Shown piece after piece: positions 30,371 to 37,967 of a stretch of 37,967 bases of DNA (the first letter of the stretch is position 1; every line of letters begins with the position of its first letter). Position numbers and translations under genes: made by a program. The notes under the pieces were generated by a model, which was given only the letters and a program-made list of their open reading frames with translations, was not told the origin of the DNA and did not search any database. This DNA is from Branchiostoma floridae (lineage: Eukaryota; Chordata; Leptocardii; Amphioxiformes; Branchiostomatidae). The stretch is taken from positions 26,430,689 through 26,468,655 of the forward strand of contig NC_049984.1 of assembly GCF_000003815.2 (NCBI RefSeq). Direction: 5' to 3'.

Positions 30371-33300
30371 GTAGGTCACACCTCTATGAGTCACTTTCAC
30401 TTTTAGCCCCTAAAGTCTTGTGTTGTCAGAAAAAGACTAGTATATCAAGGAGAGACTGCCCCCGCACTTATTCTGAAATATATCCCAAATGTAAAAGTCT
30501 ACACCACGCATGTGCGGTAACAATATAATAACGCTGCTATTTTCTGTGCTTTTGGCAAGAATTTGCCAAAGATCATTCTGCAGTCTTGATGCTTACGTGA
30601 TTCAGCAAAGATGTCTAAGGAGGAATTTGACTATGGGTTGTTTGGGGCATCTTTTTGTTGCGCTTTTATGTTGCGCGTTTTCCTCGGGCGACGGAATACC
30701 ACACACAACAAGGAAGACGCACGATGCGAGATTTTGCACGCATGTAAAGCTGAGGGCACAACCCATCGTACGGGCAATTTGTCCGTACGTTTTTTTTTGG
30801 GGGGGGGGGCACGTCCGCCACGTATATCTGAAAACGTTCAGGCTGTACAGGGCAGGCGTGTCGCCCGTACTGGCACGTACGGGGGCGAATCCGCAGCCCA
30901 ATGGCACACAAAGTTTTGCCTGCACGTTTTTATGGCGTGTCTGCGTGCTCCGAAATCCGTCGGATTCCCGACGAGTTCGTACGGAGGCGGTACTTACCAC
31001 TTACGGATCCCAAAAGATTACCGCCACGTTTCATGGCACGTAGACAGTACGTATTAATGCACGTACGGCGGGTTGCACCACAGCCATATATCCGTTTATA
31101 CCCCATATCACATGGGCGGCGGACTCCCTGCGATCGCGCTGCGACCTAAAATTTGACATACCGCTCAACAAACAACTATTTCTTACGCTTATACGTTTGT
31201 TGTTATATCCCGACGGTCCCTACGAATACAAAAAGCCGGAGGATGTGAGTTTTGCTAAAGGTACGTCGAGTCGTGATTTACACATGAGCACCACACAAGA
31301 ACACGTGCATTATACATACATACATACATTATGTATGGCAGGTATTTGGTAAATAAGGCCATAACAATTAATTTTCTAAGCTCTCGGTTCTTTGAAAAAG
31401 TTTCAGCAAGCGGACAAGAGAGAAGAGAGGGCTATGAGGAAAACGTACATCTGACTACCTTCACTTTCTAAAACTTTGTGTATCATTTCCAAGATTTCCC
31501 CTTAGACTTCGTTTTTACATTTATATCAATATTGAGCTTTATTTTAAAAACCCAAGAGCAAACAAATTAAATTGGTATTGCTTAATCATGAAACAGTCCG
31601 ATCTAATAAGTAAATATGATGTGTGTTGGGTGTGAATGTAAAGCTTTGCTCGCCAAGCTAAATGGATGTCTAATTTTGTCATAATCCTCAGGCCACATCT
31701 TAGTTTTAGTTGCTGGTTCTCTAATATATTAGAGTTATAGCCACAGCAAGTTAACTTTATGGGATGATATCAGCTATCACATTGATATTTGGCCAAATTT
31801 CGTCATTAATACTACATTCTGCTGACCTAGACACGTACAGTACATTCAAGTATACACAGTCATCATAGACTGCTTAATCCTGTTAAGTTGTAAATAAGTT
31901 GATGTGAATTCTCGGGCAAGTTGTTATATATTGTATCATTTATAATTGTGAAAAAAATGTATCATTATTGATATTTTCATATCTTAGGGCGTGTTATTGA
32001 CCTGTTTAATTGGGTGAAATCTGGCTACACAAACGCTGTTTGGCTTGCACTGGGCTGCGGACTCTTGGTAATAGCATCGGTCGCCGCGGCAATTCTTACA
32101 GCTCACTTTGCAACTGGAAGTCAGGTAGGCTTCTTTGTTAGCAAGTGTTACACTCAAAGCTCCAAGCAAAGGCTATGCATACTTGGTGTCAGTCACATTT
32201 GTATAGTGTAAACACCTGAGCAGACCAAGACTTCTTGTATAATTCTGCCAGAATAGTAGATTTTATGGAAGTATAGCTCAAACCGGGAATCTGTCGTTAA
32301 AGGCCACACGATGTTATTTTCTTGGTCTTCGGACATTTTGAAGGACGAATTTTGAAAGTGGTCAAGATGAAAACGAAAGGCATGGACGAAACGTGCGTCT
32401 TACTACATGTACATTTACTACCTGAAATGTTGAGAGAGTAGTCGGTCCACCCAATAATGATGACAATATCCAATGGTGTGTACCTACCATGTGTTAACAG
32501 GATGTCTCCGATTCAATGGTTCAAGGCAACATGAACTCCAGCACTCCGTGGTGGACTTTCTACCAGGAGAACAGCTCAACGGTTGCCTACTCCATCTTGC
32601 CTTCTACCCAATCAGGACTGGAACTGAAAAGGACGTCCACAGATCCCCATATCAACATCGCTCCCAAACCGACTACTCTCACACCTCTGACATCCTTAAC
32701 CACAGGTAGAAAATTCTAGCTTGCTGTTTTCTCGGTCTTTGTTGTCTGCACCACATGGTAGCATTCATCAAGCAGTAGTACACAAGACAAAACAGTTTAC
32801 AGGATTTATCCAAGTTCTTGATAAAACCCCTTAACAAAGACTGATGCTTCCCTGTAGACATTTTTTTCTTAGATAGTCATGGTGATTCGAAATGTTGTCA
32901 TTTAATGAGCTATTTAACTTTCATAGGTTGTTCGCGAATTTTGTTGGAACATATTGTTGTCAGCTTGACGTAAATGCTGTAATGCATAGTTGTTGTTGTT
33001 TTACACACTTTCCAATATTGAAGGCTGTGAACACAATGGAGAATACTTTGAAGACAGGGCCACCATTACTGAAGGCGGTGTGACCTGTCACTGTGACGGG
33101 AGTGATACAGCGGAGCCTGCTCCTATGGTCTGTCCTCCAGGTAAGACATTGCTTTATGCATTGTTTCGGGGTTGTCCGTTTGTTTTTCCGCATATCTGTT
33201 GCGAACTACTGCGATTTGAAAGCACGCATCTGTTGCATCCCCGGACAGGGGTAGCCTTTTTTTTTTTCAACCTTTATTTAACCTTGAGGCTAGCTAGCGT

Positions 33301-36190
33301 TATCATTAGATGGCATAAAATTCTATTTCTGGTTTAACCACAAAATCTCATCATTCTTTTATCAAGCAGACATAAATGAGTGAAAGTCCAACTTGCTTTA
33401 TATCACAACTTATAATTGCTCCATCCTAGCAGCTGTAAATAAGGAACCCGATAATCGGGAGTTCGATCGGAGATGAAAATTGACTTTTCACCTATAGAGA
33501 CATTTGTTATCATTCATGTGTAACTTAAACCTCCCACAGAAATGACAGGTTTCCCAGCTAATGACAGCTCTGACAAGCTTCCAACGGTGTGGTCATCTTG
33601 AAATCAATCAAGTTGCTCATAAAATGATAAAATTCAAACATTTCAATCCCAAGCGGACATATACCTCTACCTTTGTGCCACATTTCAACTCAATGGATTA
33701 CAAAATGAGTCTGTTATGAAACGACTTGCATTACTCAAACTCGTGCTTTATTACACAGACATCAACGAGTGTACCAAAAACCCATGCCAAAACGGACGCT
33801 GTGTGAACAAAGATGGCGGATACAAATGTACCTGCTCACCTGGATGGACTGGACAGAACTGTCAGCAAGGTGAGGTCCTATTCCCATCCTTCTGTTAAAT
33901 CGTCCCGTCCATTCATTCTTTTCTTTCCTTCTGTTTTAGTAAATGGTCACCCTTTCATGTTCAATCCACTCTCACATGAGTGGACTGGACAGAACTGTCA
34001 GCCAGGTGAGGTACTATCTTTATACAATATTTATTCACCCAACCTTTTATCCATCGACCTATTGAACCATAATTCTTTCTTTCCTTCTCTTTTCATTCAT
34101 GTTCACGATGTCTTCGTGCTGTATATATCATCAAGGTATGATTATTTTATATTTTATCACACAGACATCAACGAGTGTACCAAAAACCCATGCCAACACG
34201 GACGCTGTGTAAACGAAGATGGTGGCTACAAATGTACCTGCTCACCTGGATGGACTGGACAGGACTGTCACCGAGGTGAGGTCCTATTTCTATCCATCCA
34301 TCCATCGCCCTATCTATTCTTTTATCAACTTTTTTCCTTCTCTTCTAATTCATGCTCACCCTTTCTTCATACTGCGCGTATCTTCAATGTATGATTATTT
34401 TCGACTTTATCCGACACAGACATCAACGAGTGCACCAGGAACCCTTGCCAACATGGACGCTGTGTGAACAAGGCTGGCGGCTACAAATGTACCTGTTCAC
34501 CTGGATGGACTGGACAGAACTGTCAACAAGGTGAGTTCTCTTTCTGTAGCTGCTATCTATTTTGCACAATGCCTACATTTTCATCCTTCCTTTCTATCTT
34601 TTTACTTGATCGTCCTTGATGATAGGTTTAGCAATAACGTGCGTATATAATCATTTTATTCTGTATCCCACAGACATCAATGAGTGCACTACGAGAAACC
34701 CATGCCAACATGGACGCTGTGTGAACAAAGATGGCAGATTCAAATGTACTTGCTCACCTGGATGGACTGGACAGAACTGTCAACAAGGTTATTAACTTTT
34801 TGTCACCTTAATTCAGGTGTTGAAAAATAGTTGGCGAAAAGTATTTTACTAATTGATAGTTAACTATGAGTCACATGTGACTACTGTGATTAAAATAAGT
34901 ACTAGATGGGTGTCTACTGTGATAAAGGTTAGTGCTACATGTGTGTCTATCGTGATAAAGGTTAGTGCTACATGTGTGTCTATTGTGATAAAGGTTAGTG
35001 CTACATGTGTGTCTACTGTGATAAAGGTCAGTGCTACATGGGTGCCTATTGTGATAAAGGTTAGTGCTACACGTGTGTCTATTGTGATAAAGGTTAGTGC
35101 TACATGTGTGTCTATAGTGATAAAGGTTAGTGCTACATGTGTGTCTATTGTGATAAAGGTTAGTGCTACATGTGTGTCTACTGTGATAAAGATTAGTGCT
35201 ACATGAGTGTCTACTGTGATAAAGGTTAGTACTACATGTGTGTCTATTGTAATAAAGGTTAGTGCTACATGTGTGTCTATAGTGATAAAGGTTAGTGCTA
35301 CATGTGTGTCTATTGTGATAAAGGTTAGTGCTACATGTGTGTCTACTGTGATAAAGGTTAATGCTACATGAGTGTCTACTGTGATAAAGGTTAGTACTAC
35401 ATGTGTGTCTATTGTGATAAAGGTTGGTGCTACATGTGTGTCTATTGTGATAAAGGTCAGTGCTACATGGGTGTCTACTGTGATAAAGGTCAGTGCTACA
35501 TGGGTGTCCACTGTGATAAAGATTAGTGCTATATGGGTGTTCACTGTGATAAAGGTTAGTGCTGCATGGTTGTTCATTGTGATAAAGCTAGGTGATACAC
35601 ATACAGTTGATGCCAATCACTTATGCATTATGTTGTCTCTTTTATTGGCGATGTTCGCTGATTATTTTCCTTTGGTAGTCGTTTATTTCTTTGATTGAAG
35701 AAAGCGTAGCTTGATCTGGGTCAGTTTTTCTCCTAGGCCTCTGTTTTCATCTTGTCCTGCTAAAGCGTCTACTGTTAAACGCCAGAGAACCATAGAAATG
35801 TGCTCGTGTGGCCGACGGGAGTGGTGTCATGTGTTCAATGGCAAGTTATCTATTTATTGGTAGATGTTAAAATATATGACACCGTTCAAAAGTCAACAAT
35901 TATAGGGACAGAATACAATTCATATACTTACATTATAATTAGTGTTGATAATCATGAAATGACAAGTCATGCCAATAATTTCTAATGAATATGAAAAAAG
36001 ACTTTTGTGTTGAAGATTATTATTTGAATGGTCAAGTTGTGTTAAAACAGTTTCAGAGTGTCACTGGGAAGGCACGGCTCCGTTCTGCAACCCCGACAGC
36101 TGCAGCAGGGGCAGCTACGTGCGCAGGAGCGACTATGGGGACGGAGAGTGCTGCTGGACAGGCAGCAAGATCTACTGCTGTTTGGGATGA
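30052..36190 (+). CDS. Type II membrane protein with VWC-like, EGF-CA and Cys-rich modules
   Basis: Eight coding exons with GT-AG borders and matching phases: 30052-30370, 31988-32124, 32501-32705, 33024-33140, 33759-33869, 34165-34275, 34420-34530, 34674-34787, plus the terminal exon 36057-36190. The predicted product is 452 residues: cytoplasmic proline-rich region (1 to about 117), one transmembrane helix (about 123-145) with no signal peptide, Ser/Thr-rich stem (153-220), VWC-like module (221-259), four calcium-binding EGF repeats (260-408) and a Cys-rich C-terminus (409-452). This layout predicts a cell-surface or sheddable adhesion or recognition protein with its C-terminus outside. The first ATG is chosen because it opens a frame that joins exon 2 in phase. 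It is intact in every exon. The exact function is unknown, and I know no named orthologue. Confidence 0.78.
30371..31987 (+). other. Intron 1, with a CGTACG-rich block
   Basis: The intron contains a GC-rich block (about 30600-31150) with five CGTACG hexamers in 300 bp, and a homopolymer step of nine T then eleven G at 30790-30809. Overlapping open frames there on both strands have no protein-like features. An (ATAC)n run lies at about 31314-31329. The last 800 bp are AT-rich. Confidence 0.55.
31988..32124 (+). CDS. Exon 2: transmembrane signal-anchor
   Basis: Follows ATATCTTAG and ends CAG|GTAGGC. It encodes [16 protein letters not shown] and then the hydrophobic [20 protein letters not shown]. 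Basic residues precede the helix and few follow, so the N-terminus should stay inside. Starts in phase 1 and ends in phase 0. Confidence 0.82.
32501..32705 (+). CDS. Exon 3: extracellular Ser/Thr-rich stem
   Basis: Follows GTTAACAG and ends ACAG|GTAGAA. 68 codons in phase 0 to 1. Contains NSST and NSS N-glycosylation sequons and a Pro/Thr-rich end ([14 protein letters not shown]) typical of an O-glycosylated stalk. Confidence 0.75.
33024..33140 (+). CDS. Exon 4: VWC-like cysteine module
   Basis: 39 codons, phase 1-1, ending [29 protein letters not shown] followed by VTCHCDG and MVCPP fits the first half of a von Willebrand factor C domain (C-x3-G-x-Y ... C-x-C ... C), with one of the usual cysteines absent. 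The module call is moderate. Confidence 0.65.
33759..33869 (+). CDS. Exon 5: calcium-binding EGF repeat 1
   Basis: 37 codons, phase 1-1: [15 protein letters not shown], then the hydroxylation consensus [10 protein letters not shown] and [10 protein letters not shown]. Six cysteines, and the DINE calcium-binding start. C-x4-T-G-x2-C at the end fits an EOGT-type O-GlcNAc site. No O-fucose consensus. Confidence 0.92.
33971..34005 (+). pseudogene. Relic of an EGF exon (35 bp)
   Basis: CTCACATGAGTGGACTGGAC and the following bases up to CAGCCAG|GTGAGG match the last 35 bp and donor of the neighbouring EGF exons. The first two-thirds of the exon and its acceptor are gone, so splicing should skip it. 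It shows a lost fifth EGF unit. Confidence 0.82.
34165..34275 (+). CDS. Exon 6: calcium-binding EGF repeat 2
   Basis: 37 codons, phase 1-1: [25 protein letters not shown] and [10 protein letters not shown]. Nearly identical to repeats 1 and 3, and the flanking introns are also similar, so the unit duplicated with its intron. Confidence 0.92.
34420..34530 (+). CDS. Exon 7: calcium-binding EGF repeat 3
   Basis: 37 codons, phase 1-1: [25 protein letters not shown] and [10 protein letters not shown]. Ends CAAG|GTGAGT. Confidence 0.92.
34674..34787 (+). CDS. Exon 8: calcium-binding EGF repeat 4
   Basis: 38 codons, one more than its neighbours ([16 protein letters not shown]), then [10 protein letters not shown] and [10 protein letters not shown]. 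The donor CAAG|GTTATT is weaker than the GTGAG of the others, before the intron that holds the minisatellite. Confidence 0.9.
34881..35594 (+). repeat. 33-bp minisatellite in the last intron
   Basis: About 21.6 copies of a 33-bp unit, AAAGGTTAGTGCTACATGTG plus TGTCTATTGTGAT, differing by point substitutions with no visible indels. As 33 is a multiple of three, frames stay open: 250 codons on the minus strand ([11 protein letters not shown] repeated) and 117 on the plus strand. I regard these as by-products. Confidence 0.95.
36057..36190 (+). CDS. Exon 9: C-terminal Cys-rich module and stop
   Basis: Follows TTTCAG. 43 codons and [18 protein letters not shown], then [17 protein letters not shown]. 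The GTAPFC ... GDG-x-x-CW-x-G-x-K-x-x-CC pattern is a small disulfide module I remember from many secreted invertebrate and algal proteins. It is in phase 1 like all preceding module borders. The 36053-36235 minus frame is a shadow. Confidence 0.8.
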
Positions 36191-36800
36191 GTCCAGTTTC
36201 CTTACCGCGCAGGCGTGCTGAGGTGGCGACATCACGTGATTATCGACACACTTGATCTTATTCGGACAGTATTTGCGTTACTGGCCAGATCAGTCTAAAT
36301 CAAATTTTAATTTCAACGTGAAAAGTCTGTTTCACTGATTCAAGTTGACAGGCGAATTGACAGGAATAGAGTCAATTCCGAGTCACCGAGAGTGTTTTGA
36401 AATAATATTTGTAGTAAGTTTGAACTATTCTAAGTAAAAGAATATTTCAGTCACTAAAGTTCTAAATTGTTCAAACAATTGAAAATGAAAGATTAAACAT
36501 GTTTGAACCTATCTAGATATATTGGAAACATGACACAAATATCTCTATTTAGAACAATTTAGAAACATCTATGAATTTTTGTTAAATTAAACTCGATGAC
36601 CACTGCGACAACTGCAGAACAATGCTGGAGAAAGGCAGGTATACTGGTCCTTCTAATTTATCGAGTCAACCTGGCATCGGATTTATCAAAACATCGCCTT
36701 CCAGACAAATTCTTTAAAACTATGCTATTGCACGGCTTATTGGTGAAACACTGTGAATCATAAAAGTGAATGAACTTTACTATTTAAATAAATTACTGAA
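36191..36800 (+). promoter_or_regulatory. 3' UTR with polyadenylation signal
   Basis: AT-rich sequence after the stop. AATAAA at 36787-36792 is the first clear signal, which would give a 3' UTR of about 600 nt. Confidence 0.4.
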
Positions 36801-37191
36801 AAATTTAGTTTCTTTACTTCTGTATCCTGGCATTGTGTTTAGTGACTGTGATTTTATCACCTAGTCGGCGACAGGGTTACTCCATGATGACTGATAATCC
36901 GTCACTGTGTTGCCCGGATGTAGTTCTCGGGTCTGCCAGCGTTTTAACCTCCCTAATTATGTCCATGAAAATACCTATGATTGCTTAAAAACATTGCAAA
37001 TTGTAAACTGGTGTCATTGTCATTGATTTATGTTACAATTCCACTGGGAATAAACATGCAGTTGTCACACAAATCCTCATTTCAACTCAATTTCTTGACT
37101 TTGTTAAGTCTGTAAAGAGGGTCTGTATTGAGGATCCTGGCAACACTTTATGGTACATTCAGGAGGACCGGAAACTTTTAATTAAACGTAA
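36801..37191. other. Unrecognised spacer
   Basis: No gene or repeat that I can support before the tandem array. Confidence 0.4.
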
Positions 37192-37820
37192 GGCTTTAAA
37201 ACAATGGGACTTACCCCGAATGTGGAGGATCTTGAAAGCTAGTGTTGAGAGTCTCGATTTTAACGTTCTTTCATATGTCATGGCGTCAAGATTACAAAGT
37301 GTGCCTTACTTTTACTTTCGTACTAGAACCCCTGGACAGAACGTGGAAAGTCATTTAACTGCCAAAAATCACTTAGTTACCTTTCCACAAGGCTTTAAAA
37401 AAATGGGACTCACCCGAATGTGGGGCATCTGGAAAGCTACTTTTTCAGTGTTGAGAGTCTGGATTTTGACGTTCTAACATACGTCATGACCTCAAAATTA
37501 CAAAGTGTGCGTTACTTTTATCACTTGAATTGAATACTAGAACCCCTGGACAGAACGTGGAAAGTCATTTGACTAGCAAAACTTACTTGGTTATTTTTCC
37601 ACAAGGCTTTAAAACAATGGGACTCACCCAGAATGTCTGGGATCTTGAAAGCTTGAAGATCTTAAAGTGCTGAAAGTCCTGATTTTGACGTTTTTTTCAT
37701 TCGTCATGGCGTCAAGATTGAAAAGTGTGCGCTACTTTTATCACTTGAATTTTACACTAGAACCCTTAGGCAGAACATTTGATCGCCAAACAATTACTTA
37801 GTTACTTTCCACATGGCTAT
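37192..37820 (+). repeat. Degenerate tandem array of about 200-bp units
   Basis: Three units start GGCTTTAAAAcAATGGGACT at 37192, 37391 and 37605, with periods of 199 and 214 bp. All three contain TGAcGTT and GTCATGGCGTCAAGATT-like segments, CACTAGAACCCcT and TTTCCACAaGGCT. Differences are point changes and small indels. No coding potential. It may continue past the window in decayed form. Confidence 0.85.
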
Positions 37821-37967
37821 AACATGCCATAAGCTAGCTGTAAGCTGAACACGCTAAGACTCAAACTCAGAGAAGTACATACCTCTGTAGATCTGTAGAG
37901 AAATCCGAAAAGACTGTGTACAGTTCGGTCTAGACTGTCCTTCCACGAAAAAAAAGCTAAAAAAGAT

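Noticed and set aside
30510-31149. Several long overlapping ORFs on both strands in intron 1
   Set aside because: GC-rich, low-AT sequence has few stop codons. The frames lack domains and splice logic, and the flanking exons join in phase without them.
33813-34394. 193-codon + strand ORF across two EGF exons and introns
   Set aside because: It reads the EGF exon in the wrong frame at its start and runs through introns with GT-AG borders; the phase-1 exon model explains the cysteines.
34881-35594. CRISPR-like array
   Set aside because: The units are adjacent without unique spacers and the DNA is eukaryotic; it is a minisatellite.
34864-35616. 250-codon minus-strand ORF of 11-residue repeats
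   Set aside because: It is produced by a 33-bp tandem repeat that keeps frames open on both strands. It has no start context, splice sites or non-repetitive sequence, and lies inside an intron of the + strand gene.

Overview
The window looks like nuclear DNA of an invertebrate deuterostome, most likely an amphioxus (Branchiostoma). That rests on short GT-AG exons, long AT-rich spacers, LINE and other transposon debris, and a phase-1 EGF-exon gene of a style common in that lineage. The species is inferred and was not tested by any search. Nothing looks prokaryotic: there are no operons or ribosome binding sites.

Positions 1-26,000 form a graveyard of mobile elements and broken genes. Every coding remnant I can recognise in it reads on the + strand. 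In order: a recent foldback element with two 155-bp inverted arms (1561-2078), nested in a decayed element ORF (1113-2360) whose uninterrupted relative is at 22833-23305; an L1/Tx1-like LINE tail (4383-4860); a CR1/L2-like LINE tail (5585-6715); the N-terminal part of a tnp2 (EnSpm/CACTA-like) transposase (7090-7415); three copies of a gag-like module (9585, 12532, 24646), the last followed by a reverse-transcriptase fragment with a YIDD motif (24970-25364); a stray C2H2 zinc finger (11265-11336); a set of unrecognised broken ORFs (13.3-15.5 kb); a second Tx1-like LINE 3' end (16245-17345); a caspase pseudogene that has lost its catalytic cysteine (18505-18986); and further unrecognised exon-like pieces (19.3-21.8 kb).

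Positions 26,000-29,000 are mostly AT-rich noncoding DNA with a (TA)n tract. Directly after it lies a LINE remnant with a large internal deletion that kept the reading frame (28085-28591).

Positions 29,000-36,800 hold the one gene that looks intact. Eight main coding exons with matching phases (30052-36190) predict a 452-residue type II membrane protein: a proline-rich cytoplasmic N-terminus, one transmembrane helix, a Ser/Thr-rich stem, a VWC-like cysteine module, four near-identical calcium-binding EGF repeats and a C-terminal cysteine-rich module. The EGF exons arose by recent tandem duplication, and a 35-bp scrap of a fifth remains between the first two. The last intron carries a 33-bp minisatellite of about 21 copies that keeps reading frames open on both strands. 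The window ends in a degenerate tandem array of about 200-bp units (37192-37820).

I found no convincing new multi-gene system. The items most worth a second look are the membrane EGF gene, the foldback element with its reference empty site, the caspase relic and the in-frame LINE deletion.
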